A DNA stretch of 64,000 nucleotides from Aggregatibacter aphrophilus ATCC 33389 (GCF_900636915.1 NZ_LR134327.1:1240001-1304000), one strand, 5' to 3'. Shown: positions 25,307 through 35,228, counted from the stretch's first letter. Translations and numbers: made by a program. The notes: generated by a model from the letters alone, not told the origin.

Positions 25307-26170
25307 TTAGAGAATAAATAAACCGCACAGCATGGCGACAAACACCATCATGCCGAAGTAATTATTATTCAAGAAAGCACTGAAACAATCTTCCCGTTTG
25401 CGGTGTTTGATTAAGCGACATTGATATATGAAAAATAGAGTGACAACGCCAAGCATGAGGAAATAACTCACGTGGAAATAGTTCAGATTACCAAGCCAGC
25501 AAAGCAGCCCCAAGGTAATAAGCTGTAGCAAGGTAATGATTTTATTATCGTATTGCGCAAATAAAATAGCAGTAGATTTGACTCCGATGCGTAAATCATC
25601 ATCACGATCCACCATGGCATATTGCGTATCGTAAGCTACTGTCCACGCCAAATTGGCTATAAACAAAATCCAACACTCTAAGGGTAACTGCCCGATAGTT
25701 ACGCCATACGCCATGGGAATCGACCAACCGAATGCCATGCCCAAAAACAGTTGCGGCAAGTGGGTGTAGCGTTTCATGAAAGGATAAATCAGCGTTAATA
25801 AGGCGCCGATAAAAGACAAAACAATGGCATAAAAATTCAGGAATAACACCAAAACCAACGAACAAGCAAGCAATGCAATAAACAAGATTTTCGCTTCTTT
25901 CGGCGTCGCTCGACCTGTTGCCAACGGGCGGTTGAGCGTTCGCTTCACCTGTCCGTCAATATTTCGATCGGCGTAATCATTAATCACGCAACCCGCAGCG
26001 CGCATAAAAATCACACCGAGGATGAAAATCATCAGAATTGAAAATGGAGGAATCCCCTTCACCGACAAGAACAGCGCCCACAATGTCAGCCACAATAACA
26101 ATAATGTGCCGATAGGGCGGTCTAAACGCATGAGTTGGATATAAGCAATCAGCTTTTCTTTAGAAAACAT
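25307..26170 (-). CDS. ubiA: 4-hydroxybenzoate polyprenyltransferase
   Basis: 287 residues, integral membrane protein with about eight TM segments. It attaches the polyprenyl tail to 4-hydroxybenzoate in ubiquinone synthesis. The two Asp-rich catalytic motifs are present: NDYADRNIDG (about 63-72), which binds the prenyl diphosphate through Mg, and DTQYAMVDRDDD (about 184-195). The opening RLDRPIGTLLLLWLTLWALF is typical. It stands alone here, with ubiE, ubiJ and ubiB elsewhere in the window (39.8-42.9 kb). Confidence 0.96.
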   Translation of the reverse strand: MFSKEKLIAYIQLMRLDRPIGTLLLLWLTLWALFLSVKGIPPFSILMIFILGVIFMRAAGCVINDYADRNIDGQVKRTLNRPLATGRATPKEAKILFIALLACSLVLVLFLNFYAIVLSFIGALLTLIYPFMKRYTHLPQLFLGMAFGWSIPMAYGVTIGQLPLECWILFIANLAWTVAYDTQYAMVDRDDDLRIGVKSTAILFAQYDNKIITLLQLITLGLLCWLGNLNYFHVSYFLMLGVVTLFFIYQCRLIKHRKREDCFSAFLNNNYFGMMVFVAMLCGLFIL

Positions 26171-26243
26171 AAAAATCAGATAACAAAATGAATGTACTCA
26201 TTTTACGGTAATTTCGTATTCAGGGTAACATTTTTTTAACAAG

Positions 26244-26561
26244 TTATTTGTTGTTATCTAAAATCCGACAGATTAATTTCAGCCATTGCACCGCCAACTC
26301 CCGTTGCATAACGCTCGCATTAAACACCGGGTCTTCGCCCAATACGCCGCAAGGAAAATCAGGCGGAATCTCGCCTTGTTCATAAGCCACATAATCCTCA
26401 CTCCAATTGCCGTCAAAATAATAACGCTCCAAGGCCTCCATTTTCGGCAGAAAGTCTTGCCATTTTTGTAAAAATTGTTCTGCTTCGGCAAGGAATACTT
26501 CCGACTGATTCAAAATATCTTCCATCTCGGCAATGTGTTGTAAACGTTCTTTTGATAACAT
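26244..26561 (-). CDS. DUF4298 family protein
   Basis: 105 residues. Helical N-terminal half (RLQHIAEMEDILNQSEVFLAEAEQFL), then a conserved acidic core YYFDGNWSEDYVAYEQGEIPPDFPCGVLGED and a second helical part. The core matches my memory of DUF4298 (YY..xxWxEDyxaYExGelPxdlxxGVLsED). No activity is known to me. No TM or signal peptide. It is a single gene between ubiA and a small lipoprotein gene. Confidence 0.75.
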   Translation of the reverse strand: MLSKERLQHIAEMEDILNQSEVFLAEAEQFLQKWQDFLPKMEALERYYFDGNWSEDYVAYEQGEIPPDFPCGVLGEDPVFNASVMQRELAVQWLKLICRILDNNK

Positions 26562-26587
26562 TTGAACTCCAAAAACTCTGAAAAAAT

Positions 26588-26617
26588 AAACCGCACTTTA
26601 TCACTAAAATGCGGTTC
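26588..26617 (-). terminator. Uptake-sequence dyad terminator after small lipoprotein gene
   Basis: AACCGCACTTTA and TAAAATGCGGTT pair around four bases (one core mismatch) after the stop at 26636. Confidence 0.65.
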
Positions 26618-26635
26618 ATTATAAGCGCTTTTGAA

Positions 26636-26920
26636 TTATTTAACAGGCGCACCTTGTGGCTGCGGACCTGGTGCCCGTTCAAAACCTTTGGTTTTCATAC
26701 AAGCATCAAATTTAGCCTGATCTTTTGTCTTACCCACTTTTTGATCACAGGCTTTTAAGGCTGCTTCCATTTGGCTATTTTGTGCCATCTGCGGTGCGCC
26801 CATCACTTCCTGTTGTGCTCCCATAGGTTCTTGTGGCGGTGGCTCAGGGCGATCACTTTGCTGTGAACAAGCGGCCAAAATCATTGATAAAACGGTCATT
26901 CCGAGTAGTTTTTTCATCAT
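26636..26920 (-). CDS. Small lipoprotein
   Basis: 94 residues (adjacent Met codons at 26920 and 26917). Clear lipoprotein signal with LAAC at residues 15-18, a Pro/Gln/Met-rich linker with a repeated MGAxQ motif, and a short conserved part KACDQKVGKTKDQAKFDACMKTKGFE with two Cys that could form a disulfide. A Pro/Gln-rich tail follows. Likely periplasmic, tethered to the outer membrane. Function unknown. It has its own hairpin terminator and lies 82 bp downstream of gnd. Confidence 0.75.
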   Translation of the reverse strand: MMKKLLGMTVLSMILAACSQQSDRPEPPPQEPMGAQQEVMGAPQMAQNSQMEAALKACDQKVGKTKDQAKFDACMKTKGFERAPGPQPQGAPVK

Positions 26921-26939
26921 AAAAATCTCCTTATAAAAA

Positions 26940-26969
26940 TAAAAAACGGACGTAACGTCCGTTTTTTTA
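26940..26969 (-). terminator. Rho-independent terminator of gnd
   Basis: AAAAAACGGACG and CGTCCGTTTTTTT pair around TAA; T runs on both strands. Confidence 0.85.
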
Positions 26970-27001
26970 GAGCAATAGGATATTTGATTAGTTCAAAAAA
27001 A

Positions 27002-28456
27002 CTACACATCATAAGTGGTAGAAGCGGTATTGCCGCCGCGACCCGTCCAGTTCGTGTGGAAAAATTCGCCGCGTGGTTTGTCGGTACGTTCGTAAGTGTG
27101 CGCGCCGAAGTAGTCACGTTGCGCTTGCAAAAGATTTGCCGGCAAGCGGGCTGACGTATAGCCGTCTAAGAAGGTAATCGCAGACGCCATACATGGCATT
27201 GGAATACCCACTTGAATGGATCTCGCCACCACTTTGCGCCATTCGCCCATGGCGTTTTCTAAAATGCCTTTGAAGTAGCTGTCGGAACCTAAGAAGATTA
27301 AATCCGGGTTCGCTTCATACGCATCACGAATGTTGCCTAAGAAACGGCTGCGAATAATACAACCTTCACGCCATAACAAGGCAGTGTTGCCGTAGTTGAT
27401 GTTCCAGTTGAAGTTTTCAGACGCTTCACGAATCAACATAAAGCCTTGTGCGTAAGAAATGATTTTTGACGCCAACAGAGCTTTGCGCACCGCTTCAATC
27501 CATTCATTTTTATCGCCTTCCACTTTGCCAACGGTTTTGCCGAATAATTGGCTTGCGGCAACGCGTTGATCTTTAAAAGCAGATACGCAACGGGCGAACA
27601 CGGACTCGGTGATTAAGGTCAATGGAATACCGAAATCAAGGGCATTGATCCCCGTCCATTTGCCCGTACCTTTTTGCCCTGCCGTATCTAAAATTTTATC
27701 CACTAAACGGTTACCGTCTTCATCTTTATAGCCAAGAATATCGGCGGTGATGTCGATTAAGTAGCTGTCTAATTCGGTGTTACGCCATGCTTTGAAAGTC
27801 GCTTCCAACTCATCATCAGATAAGCCCACGCCCTCTTTTAAGAATTGGTAGGCTTCGCAAATTAATTGCATGTCGCCGTATTCGATGCCGTTATGTACCA
27901 TTTTTACGAAATGGCCTGCGCCATCTTTGCCCACCCAATCACAGCACGCTTCGCCTTTGTCGGTTTTAGCTGAAATTGCTTGTAATACCGGTTTCACGAA
28001 TGGCCATGCTTCTTCGTTACCGCCCGGCATAATGGATGGCCCGTGGCGTGCGCCCTCTTCACCGCCGGAAACGCCGGTACCGATAAAGCGAATGCCTTTT
28101 TCACGCAACGCCGCCACACGACGGTTGGTGTCCGGATAGTTTGAGTTACCGCCATCAATGATGATGTCGCCTTCTTCTAAGTGCGGTAGTAATGCGTCAA
28201 TGAATTGATCCACCACCTCACCCGCACGCACCATTAACATCACTTTGCGCGGTTTTTCTAATTTGCTCGCCAAATCTTCCAAAGAATAAGCACCGATAAT
28301 GTTCGTGCCTTTTGCCGCACCTTGTAAAAATTCATCCACTTTGGATGTGGTACGGTTATACGCCACCACTTTAAATCCGTGGTCGTTCATATTTAAAATG
28401 AGGTTTTGCCCCATCACGGCTAAGCCGATAACACCGATGTCGCCTTTTACTGACAT
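27002..28456 (-). CDS. gnd: 6-phosphogluconate dehydrogenase (decarboxylating)
   Basis: 484 residues, usual length. Converts 6-phosphogluconate to ribulose 5-phosphate with NADPH formation. Visible: nucleotide-binding GVIGLAVMGQNLILN, GGNSNYPDTNRR, GTGVSGGEEGARHGPSIMPGG, the active-site HNGIEYGDMQLICEAY, and the C-terminal GRGG tail after FFHTNW. Last gene of the oxidative pentose phosphate group zwf-pgl-(GNAT)-gnd on this strand; a 300 bp repeat-rich gap separates it from the acetyltransferase gene. Confidence 0.98.
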   Translation of the reverse strand: MSVKGDIGVIGLAVMGQNLILNMNDHGFKVVAYNRTTSKVDEFLQGAAKGTNIIGAYSLEDLASKLEKPRKVMLMVRAGEVVDQFIDALLPHLEEGDIIIDGGNSNYPDTNRRVAALREKGIRFIGTGVSGGEEGARHGPSIMPGGNEEAWPFVKPVLQAISAKTDKGEACCDWVGKDGAGHFVKMVHNGIEYGDMQLICEAYQFLKEGVGLSDDELEATFKAWRNTELDSYLIDITADILGYKDEDGNRLVDKILDTAGQKGTGKWTGINALDFGIPLTLITESVFARCVSAFKDQRVAASQLFGKTVGKVEGDKNEWIEAVRKALLASKIISYAQGFMLIREASENFNWNINYGNTALLWREGCIIRSRFLGNIRDAYEANPDLIFLGSDSYFKGILENAMGEWRKVVARSIQVGIPMPCMASAITFLDGYTSARLPANLLQAQRDYFGAHTYERTDKPRGEFFHTNWTGRGGNTASTTYDV

Positions 28457-28754
28457 TGTTTTCTCCTGTTTGTAGGGTACAAGTTGCTGTACCGATTTGA
28501 ATACTTTGGTGCAATAAGTTGCACCACATGACTACACGCAAAAAGTGCGGTCGTTTTTTCAATTGTTTTTTATTTACGCTGGCGCGCGTCTCCCGACGCG
28601 TGCCTTACAAATTTAGTAAGTTATCAGCACGCGTCAGGAGACACGCGCTATCAAAGGGGGGGGCCTTTATCTACAAGCACACGCTATGAATCGTACGCTA
28701 TCAGTAATCAATCTTCTTGCTACGCAAAAGTGCGGTTACTTTTTCAAGCGTTTT
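28457..28754. other. Repeat-rich intergenic region between gnd and the acetyltransferase gene
   Basis: No gene is seen. It contains a GGTGCAATAAGTTGCACC palindrome (about 28510-28527), one uptake signal near 28549, the family A inverted repeat (28582-28648), an eight-G tract (28656-28663), and a second uptake signal near 28728. Confidence 0.6.
28582..28648. repeat. Family A palindromic repeat, full inverted pair
   Basis: Left arm GCGCGCGTCTCCCGACGCG (28582-28603) and right arm GCACGCGTCAGGAGACACGC (28627-28648) are complementary at about 20 of 22 positions. The 23-base centre holds a nested CTTAC/GTAAG pair. Confidence 0.8.
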
Positions 28755-29147
28755 TTAACTCTTCGTCCATGCACTCATGTGCTGCGTAAACCCAATATGC
28801 GGATAATAATCCACCGCTTGCGGAGCAGATAAAAGCACAATTTTGGCTTGTGGATGCAATGCCTGTTTGGTGTGTTCAATTAACTGCAAACCAATACCTT
28901 GTTTTTGATATTGTTCGTCCACCGCCAAATCAGACAAATAACAACAATATGCAAAATCTGTCACCGAACGGGCGACACCCACCAATAACTCGCCATCCCA
29001 AGCGGTCACCAATAAATCAGCATGATGTAACATCGCCGCCACACGTTTTTCATCTTCTAATGGACGACGCACGCCTAACGAGGTTTTATTAAGCAGTTCA
29101 ATAAATTGTTCTACTGAAATGGGAACGTTGGTTTTGTATTCGATCAT
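28755..29147 (-). CDS. GNAT-family N-acetyltransferase
   Basis: 130 residues, a minimal GNAT fold. N-terminal SVEQFIELLNKTSLGVRRP, central LLVGVARSVTDFAYCCYLSDLAVDEQYQKQGIGLQLIEHTK with the acetyl-CoA pyrophosphate loop QKQGIG (about 79-84), and C-terminal YYPHIGFTQHMSAW. Substrate unknown; such small enzymes acetylate amines or small metabolites. It sits between pgl (35 bp away) and gnd, so it may be cotranscribed with the pentose phosphate genes without being functionally related. Confidence 0.9.
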   Translation of the reverse strand: MIEYKTNVPISVEQFIELLNKTSLGVRRPLEDEKRVAAMLHHADLLVTAWDGELLVGVARSVTDFAYCCYLSDLAVDEQYQKQGIGLQLIEHTKQALHPQAKIVLLSAPQAVDYYPHIGFTQHMSAWTKS

Positions 29148-29181
29148 ATTGTGAACCCCGTGATGTCTGATATGCCATCCG

Positions 29182-29880
29182 TTATAGCAATTTTGCCGCC
29201 GCTTTATCCAAATACCATTCCGTCACGCCATTTTTTGCTTTGATTTTTGCAGCGGGATAAGGCAAGTTTTCTGCTGGCGTGGTTTGAATTTCTTTGAGGA
29301 TTTCCGCTTTGCCTTCGCCTGTCACCAAATAGGTAATTCGTTTGGCTTGTTCAATTAATTTGGCGGTTTTGGAAATGCGGAGCTGTCCGCTTTCCGGATG
29401 TTTAGCAATCACTGCGAGGTTTTCATCCGCGAAATTGGTTTGATTCGGGAACAAGGAAGCGGTATGCCCGTCTGCGCCCATGCCGAGGATAATCCAATCA
29501 AAAACGCCGTCAGAAATGACCGCACTTAATTCCTCTTCAAAGCGTTTAAGCTCTAAGTGCGGTTCGTTTTCGCCACGAATTCGGTGAATGTTTTCTGCCG
29601 GAATGTTGATGTAGTCGAACAACAGTTTTTGTACTTCGCCGTAATTACTTTCGGAATCAGATGGCGGCACCATGCGATCATCGCCCCACCAGAAATGGAG
29701 GTTTTTCCAATTAATTTGATCGGCGTAAGGGGCTTGCGCCAAGGTTTTAAACAATAATTTCGGCGTGGAACCGCCGGACAGGGAAATGTGTACGGGGTGG
29801 TTTACTTGGCTATAAATCACAAATTCTTGGGCGATTTTTTCCACCGCACTTTGCGCGGTGGGGAAGGTGATGTAGTTCAT
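29182..29880 (-). CDS. pgl: 6-phosphogluconolactonase
   Basis: 232 residues, DevB/Pgl type. Hydrolyses the lactone made by Zwf to 6-phosphogluconate. Motifs: SLSGGSTPKLLF (about 33-44) phosphate site, WGDDRMVPPSDSESNYG, and the active-site region LGMGADGHTASLFP. It lies between zwf and the acetyltransferase gene on the same strand; a palindromic repeat occupies the gap to zwf. Confidence 0.96.
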   Translation of the reverse strand: MNYITFPTAQSAVEKIAQEFVIYSQVNHPVHISLSGGSTPKLLFKTLAQAPYADQINWKNLHFWWGDDRMVPPSDSESNYGEVQKLLFDYINIPAENIHRIRGENEPHLELKRFEEELSAVISDGVFDWIILGMGADGHTASLFPNQTNFADENLAVIAKHPESGQLRISKTAKLIEQAKRITYLVTGEGKAEILKEIQTTPAENLPYPAAKIKAKNGVTEWYLDKAAAKLL

Positions 29881-29901
29881 GTTTTCTCTTCCTAAAATGA
29901 T

Positions 29902-29962
29902 GGTGAGCGTTTTCTAACGCGAGCCTTATTCACTAACGCACGCGATAACGCGTGCGCCATCA
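29902..29962. repeat. Family A palindromic repeat between zwf and pgl
   Basis: TGAGCGTTTTCTAACGCGAG on the left, CGCACGCGATAACGCGTGCG on the right; the left arm matches the reverse complement of 3999-4022 almost exactly. Confidence 0.7.
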
Positions 29963-29967
29963 AATAA

Positions 29968-31452
29968 TTACACTTTTTTCTTCATCGCACCCGACGGTTT
30001 GCGCCAGACGCGACCCGCTTTAGCAATGAGTTTATCCGCCTCTGTCGGCCCCCAAGTGCCTGCTTCATATTCATACACTCTGCCGCGTTCGGCCTTGTAA
30101 TCCAGAATAGGTTGTACAAATTTCCAGCAGGCATGAACCGCATCGGTACGGGCGAACAAGGTCGCATCACCTTTCATTGCATCCAATAACAAACGCTCAT
30201 AAGCGGTTAACAGGCTCGGAGAGGCTAAATCCGCATAACGGAAATCCATCGAAACTTCCTTGGATTCAAACCCGGCGCCCGGTTTTTTCAAGCCGAAACG
30301 CATAGAAATGCCCTCATCCGGTTGAATGCGGATGATCAGTTTATTCTCCGGCGCGCTTTTACTGAACACAGGATGTGGCGTGGTTTTAAAGTGAATCACC
30401 ACTTCTGTAACCCGCACCGGCAAGCGTTTTCCGGTACGCACATAAAACGGCACGCCCGCCCAACGCCAGTTATCAATCTCACAGCGTAATGCCATATACG
30501 TTTCCGTGTTAGAATCTTCAGGCACGCCTTTTTCCTGTAAATAACCCGCTACTGTTTCGCCGTTGATTTCAGCTTTAACATATTGACCCAACACGAGATT
30601 ATTTTTTAAATCTTCCTGAGTTAACGGGTGCAAACAGTGCAATACTTTCGCCACTTCGTCACGCATGGAATTCGCATTGATAATTGCCGGCGGTTCCATG
30701 GCCACCATTGCCAACACTTGTAATAAGTGATTTTGGAACATATCGCGCATCGCACCGGAGCCGTCGTAATAACCGCCACGCTCTTCTACGCCAATAGATT
30801 CCGCGCCGGTAATTTCCACATATTCAATGTAGTTACGATTCCATAACGGCTCAAACAACCCGTTGGAGAAGCGCAAAACCAACAAATTTTGCACGGTCTC
30901 TTTGCCGAGATAATGGTCGATACGGTAAATTTGATGTTCTTCAAAGAAACGGTGGATTTGAATATCCAGTGCATGAGCGGTTTTTAAATCGTAACCGAAA
31001 GGTTTTTCCACGATAATCCGCTTCCAACCGTATTCTTCGGTGTTCAAGCCGTGTGCGGCGAGGCATTCGGGAATCACGCCATACAAACTCGGTGGCGTAG
31101 ACATATAGTATAAGGTGTTGCCGCAGGTTTGATATTTGTCATGTAACTCATCAATACGCGGCACCAATTTGCCATAATCACGCGCATCAGAGGTGTTAAC
31201 CGCTTGATAATAAAGATGAGAACAAAATTTCTCCAGCATATCGCCGTTGGCTTTTTCATGTTTAATGAGTGCCTGACGCATCTTCTCACGAAATGTTTCA
31301 TCATTTAGCTCGCTGCGAGCCACGCCCAACACAGAGAAATTCTCCGTCAAACGTCCGATTTTATACAGGTTATACAGCGCCGGAATCAGTTTGCGGTGAG
31401 TCAAATCACCGGAGGCTCCAAAAATTACAATACAATTATTTTCTGCTTTCAT
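29968..31452 (-). CDS. zwf: Glucose-6-phosphate 1-dehydrogenase
   Basis: 494 residues, full length. First step of the oxidative pentose phosphate pathway. Nucleotide-binding [22 protein letters not shown] (its GxxGDL turn at about 12-17), the catalytic [13 protein letters not shown] (about 176-188) with the active His, and substrate-site [15 protein letters not shown] basic C-terminal tail (GAMKKKV). The gene order cysQ-zwf-pgl-gnd matches the arrangement I recall for H. influenzae. Confidence 0.98.
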   Translation of the reverse strand: MKAENNCIVIFGASGDLTHRKLIPALYNLYKIGRLTENFSVLGVARSELNDETFREKMRQALIKHEKANGDMLEKFCSHLYYQAVNTSDARDYGKLVPRIDELHDKYQTCGNTLYYMSTPPSLYGVIPECLAAHGLNTEEYGWKRIIVEKPFGYDLKTAHALDIQIHRFFEEHQIYRIDHYLGKETVQNLLVLRFSNGLFEPLWNRNYIEYVEITGAESIGVEERGGYYDGSGAMRDMFQNHLLQVLAMVAMEPPAIINANSMRDEVAKVLHCLHPLTQEDLKNNLVLGQYVKAEINGETVAGYLQEKGVPEDSNTETYMALRCEIDNWRWAGVPFYVRTGKRLPVRVTEVVIHFKTTPHPVFSKSAPENKLIIRIQPDEGISMRFGLKKPGAGFESKEVSMDFRYADLASPSLLTAYERLLLDAMKGDATLFARTDAVHACWKFVQPILDYKAERGRVYEYEAGTWGPTEADKLIAKAGRVWRKPSGAMKKKV

Positions 31453-31523
31453 TTGTTAAACCACATTTGTTTTAATAATTCGTGTTTATGATAGGTAAGA
31501 TGATGTTTTATTTCCAATCGCTC

Positions 31524-32336
31524 TTATGAATCGGAGCGAAAGATTTTTTCCCAAGCAAAATCCTGCGTCGCCGCCATAATAAAATTCGGATTCACAAAAG
31601 ATTCGCGTTGATTATAGGTTAAGGCTTGATAATTCAAATCAAAAACCACGCCGCCCATTTCCGACAATAAAATTTCTGCCGCCGCGGTGTCCCATTCGCC
31701 GGTTAAACCCAGACGGATGTAGCAATCACATTGCCCATCGGCCACCATGGTGCTTTTCAGTCCACTGGAGCCGAAAATATGAAATTCATAGTCAAAATTC
31801 TTGTTCAAAATCGACCGCACTTTTTCCGCCGCGGAGGAAGAGCCTACGGCAATGCGTAAGGCACGATTCGGTTTGATATCGCGAAATGTCAGTTTAATGT
31901 GCTGTTCTGCCGTTTTTTTATACGCGCCGAAACCTTGCATAGCATAGTATGTGCACTCCAATATTGGCGCATAAATAACGCCTAACACCGGTTGGCCGTT
32001 CTTTACCAAGCTAATTAAAATAGAGAATTGATCGGTACGATTAATAAATTGCTGCGTGCCATCAAGGGGATCAATAAGCCAATAAGATTGCCACCGACTA
32101 CGCTCTTCCAGCGGAATTTGACAATTTTCTTCAGACAAAATAGGAATATCGGGTGTAAGTGCGGTCAGTTTTTCCGTTAAAAACTGACTAACAAACATAT
32201 CCGCTTCTGTCACCGGGGTATTATCCTCTTTCATATGAACTACGACGGAATCTTGATAAAAGCGACGTAAATGCTCACCCGCCTGTTGGGCGATATCTAT
32301 TACATCCTGCAATAAATGCGTCGTGAGTATAGGCAT
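31524..32336 (-). CDS. cysQ: 3'(2'),5'-bisphosphate nucleotidase CysQ
   Basis: 270 residues, inositol-monophosphatase superfamily. It removes the 3'-phosphate of PAP, the by-product of sulfate activation and acyl-carrier transfer. Metal-site motifs: PVTEADMFVSQFL, LSEENCQIPLEER (EE), WLIDPLDGTQQFI (DPxDGT, about 90-96) and GEWDTAAAEILL near the C-terminus. The last motif coordinates the third metal ligand. It lies 71 bp upstream of zwf on the same strand. Confidence 0.95.
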   Translation of the reverse strand: MPILTTHLLQDVIDIAQQAGEHLRRFYQDSVVVHMKEDNTPVTEADMFVSQFLTEKLTALTPDIPILSEENCQIPLEERSRWQSYWLIDPLDGTQQFINRTDQFSILISLVKNGQPVLGVIYAPILECTYYAMQGFGAYKKTAEQHIKLTFRDIKPNRALRIAVGSSSAAEKVRSILNKNFDYEFHIFGSSGLKSTMVADGQCDCYIRLGLTGEWDTAAAEILLSEMGGVVFDLNYQALTYNQRESFVNPNFIMAATQDFAWEKIFRSDS

Positions 32337-32361
32337 AGCGTCTCTCCTTGTCTTTGCTGAA

Positions 32362-32790
32362 TTATCTCTCCTTCGGTAACAACAAAGGTAATGTCAGTAC
32401 GGAATATAACGCCATACCGCAACTGAGTAGCAGCGCAACATCTAAAGCGCCGCTACGCAACCAAATGCCGAAAGTCATCGTTTTTTCAAACAACATCATG
32501 TAAATAAAACCTGCCACATTGCTATAACAAAACGCGATAATCGCCGAAATCAGAACAATAGCAAGTACATTGTAACGAATGTAACGATATGCTTTTGCCC
32601 ACAATGCAATCAGAAATGCCGGAATGGTAGCGACAAAAAAAGTGACATACATATAGAACAGCACCAAATCCACAATGCCAAACATCTCGTCAGTATTGTC
32701 GCCAATACAAATCGCAATGATGGTTCCCAGAATTTGCATGATTAAAGGAAATATAATTAATGCTTTTAGATAAGGATAATTAGACTGCAT
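32362..32790 (-). CDS. Four-TM membrane protein of unknown function
   Basis: 142 residues with hydrophobic segments at about 8-28, 38-62, 72-92 and 112-135. It has short loops and no catalytic motif that I recognise. It is squeezed between the OPT transporter gene and cysQ (25 bp to cysQ), a position where a small membrane protein gene also occurs in H. influenzae, so it is likely a conserved family member. Function unknown. Confidence 0.7.
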   Translation of the reverse strand: MQSNYPYLKALIIFPLIMQILGTIIAICIGDNTDEMFGIVDLVLFYMYVTFFVATIPAFLIALWAKAYRYIRYNVLAIVLISAIIAFCYSNVAGFIYMMLFEKTMTFGIWLRSGALDVALLLSCGMALYSVLTLPLLLPKER

Positions 32791-32853
32791 AATTTCCCCG
32801 AGTTAAAAAAATAGGCTATCAGAAGATAGCCTATTTTAGATGAAATTACGAGA

Positions 32854-34875
32854 TCACGCAGATTTTTTTGCTCTCAATACGCGAGAAGTGAAAATCGCTA
32901 TGCCGATGACAAAGACAACCAAACCAAGCACTTCACCAATTGTGCCCCAGTTTTCTAAATTCAAGGCTAACGGAGCCTCAGAACCACCGGAGGTAACGGA
33001 GGCGGCAATAATAAAAGCTAGTACAACACCCATTAAACTTTCGCCCACAATTAAGCCTGCAGCAAACAAGGTGCCGAAACGCTCTGCCCGTTTGTTCGCG
33101 TCTTTGTCGCCACTACGCGCTACGTATTTGGTAATGTGACGGTTAATTAACCAAGCCAAGAATGCACCAGTCACTACCGGCATATTAATAGAAGGCGGTA
33201 AGTAAATACCAATTCCCACAGCCAATACCGGCAAAGCGAAGGTTTTGTTGCTCATTCTTTTCAAGAAGCTGTCAATGATAATTAACACAGCACCTAGACC
33301 CACGCCGGTTAAGATGTAAGTCCACTCCAATTTGTTAGAGAAAATCCCTTGTGAAATGGTGGTCATCAGGGTGGCTTGTGGTGCGGATAAGGCTTGTGAC
33401 GGATCCATATCCGGGCGCGGTAAGGCACCGGTGAAGCCGTATGCGTGATAAAGAATTTCCAATACCGGTGCAATCACTAATGCCCCCACAAAACAACCGA
33501 TAATCAATGCCACCTGTTGACGCCAAGGGGTAGCTTCCACCAATAAACCGGTTTTTAAATCTTGCAAGTTATCGTTAGAAATAGTCGCTGTCGTTAACAC
33601 GATAGACGCCGTAAACAAGGTAAGTGCGGTCAAAAATTTCTGTCCATCGGCCGTTTCAAATAAGCCGGAAGCATTGCCGATAGAAACCAACACCAAGGAA
33701 ATCACGATCACGGAAATAATCCCAATACCGGAAATCGGGCTGGAAGAGGCCCCTACAAGCCCGGCCATGTAACCGGACGCCGCCGCTATGAAAAAACCGA
33801 TAAAAACTGCAAGGAATGTACAAACCACCACCAATAAGAGTGTTAATTCAGGTGAAATTGGCGCGGCAGCGATAAAGTGATGTAAAGAGATCACAATCAA
33901 GATAACAGTCGCGATCAAAATATAAATCATGGTTTTCGGCGCTAGGTCAATATCAATACGATGTTCGTATTCTGCCTGATGTCCCTTCAACATACGGAAA
34001 GAATGCGCCATACCTTGTACCATTGGTTTCATCAAAATCAATAAGGTCCAAATGGCCGCAATCCCGATCGTTCCTACGCCGATAAAACGCACTTTCGTTT
34101 TCCACATACTCATGGCGTAGCTGACGATGGTCGCATCGGTCGGCATATCACCGGACATAGTAAAGAATGGCACAGCCAAGCCCCAAGCGAAAAAGGTACC
34201 CAACAACATCGCAATACCGCCCACGATACCGATTAAATAACCGGCGCCTAACAATGCTAAAGAAAAGCCCATCGGAATTTGGAAGACGGCTTTTCCGCCT
34301 GGACCGGTAAACCAAGCGCTGGCTCCATCTGCCATAACACGTAAGCCATTGGTTAAGAAAGCCACTATGCTGGCAAAAATACCACCGTAAGCAATATCTT
34401 TGACACCACTTTCACCATAGGTATGATTCCCGGCTTTTAAAATTTCAGCAGCAGCGACGCCCTCAGGATAAGGCAAGTCACTATTTACCACCATGGCACG
34501 ACGCAACGGAATGGTAAATAACACTCCCAAAGTACCGCCCGCCGCACAAATCAACATGGTTTGCCAGAACGGAAAATCCTGCCAATAGCCCATCATTAAC
34601 AAACCCGGCAATACGAAAATCACGGAAGAAAGTGTCCCCGCAGAAGAGGCTTGGGTTTGCACCATATTATTTTCTAAAATACTGGAATCCTTGTAGAATT
34701 TCAGTACTGCCATGGATATCACGGCTGCCGGAATAGAGGAAGCAAAAGTTACCCCCACTTTTAAACCTAAATAAACATTAGATGCGGTGAACAGCACCGT
34801 AATCAGCGCCCCAAGCAGTATTCCCCGAAAGGTCAGTTCTTTTAAATTTGTCGATTGCATAACATACCCATTCAT
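32854..34875 (-). CDS. OPT-family oligopeptide transporter
   Basis: 673 residues with about 14-16 TM segments. Opening NLKELTFRGILLGALITVLFTASNVYLGLKVGVTFASSIPAAVISM and the internal signatures NMVQTQASSAGTLSS (about 68-82) and NLQDLKTGLLVEATPWRQQ are those of the bacterial OPT branch. It probably imports short peptides by proton coupling. Start is uncertain: Met1 at 34875 has no good ribosome site, and Met6 at 34860 fits the family opening equally well. It is followed by the small membrane protein gene and cysQ. Confidence 0.93.
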   Translation of the reverse strand: MNGYVMQSTNLKELTFRGILLGALITVLFTASNVYLGLKVGVTFASSIPAAVISMAVLKFYKDSSILENNMVQTQASSAGTLSSVIFVLPGLLMMGYWQDFPFWQTMLICAAGGTLGVLFTIPLRRAMVVNSDLPYPEGVAAAEILKAGNHTYGESGVKDIAYGGIFASIVAFLTNGLRVMADGASAWFTGPGGKAVFQIPMGFSLALLGAGYLIGIVGGIAMLLGTFFAWGLAVPFFTMSGDMPTDATIVSYAMSMWKTKVRFIGVGTIGIAAIWTLLILMKPMVQGMAHSFRMLKGHQAEYEHRIDIDLAPKTMIYILIATVILIVISLHHFIAAAPISPELTLLLVVVCTFLAVFIGFFIAAASGYMAGLVGASSSPISGIGIISVIVISLVLVSIGNASGLFETADGQKFLTALTLFTASIVLTTATISNDNLQDLKTGLLVEATPWRQQVALIIGCFVGALVIAPVLEILYHAYGFTGALPRPDMDPSQALSAPQATLMTTISQGIFSNKLEWTYILTGVGLGAVLIIIDSFLKRMSNKTFALPVLAVGIGIYLPPSINMPVVTGAFLAWLINRHITKYVARSGDKDANKRAERFGTLFAAGLIVGESLMGVVLAFIIAASVTSGGSEAPLALNLENWGTIGEVLGLVVFVIGIAIFTSRVLRAKKSA

Positions 34876-35216
34876 TAATTTTTATAAAAAATGACGATAC
34901 CTTGGCAAAAAATCATAAAACAATCAAGATTCATTCGGTTTATTTTGCTTAAATTGAATTTTATTTAAATTTATATAAAATTTTTTAATATATTTTTAAT
35001 TATTAGTCTTTCATTGGCGTCTACTCGGTAGCAAAATAAATAGCTGCAGGATATCGTTATAATCTTAAATTCATCTGTTTTAGTATCAATAGTAAGGAAT
35101 CTTGGAGCATATCAATTTATTTATCTTAAATATACGATATAGTTCATCAAACCTAATTCTACTTAGGTAAATTAACCGCTAAAGGTTTCGTATCATCCAA
35201 TTAATTATGAGTTTCC
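34876..35216. other. AT-rich intergenic region without a gene
   Basis: Divergent promoter region between the OPT gene and the DUF417 gene. Long A/T runs near 34965-35010, and a small CCTAA/TTAGG pair near 35151-35166. No ORF, tRNA or uptake signal was seen. Confidence 0.6.
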
Positions 35217-35228
35217 GTGAGGCTAAGA

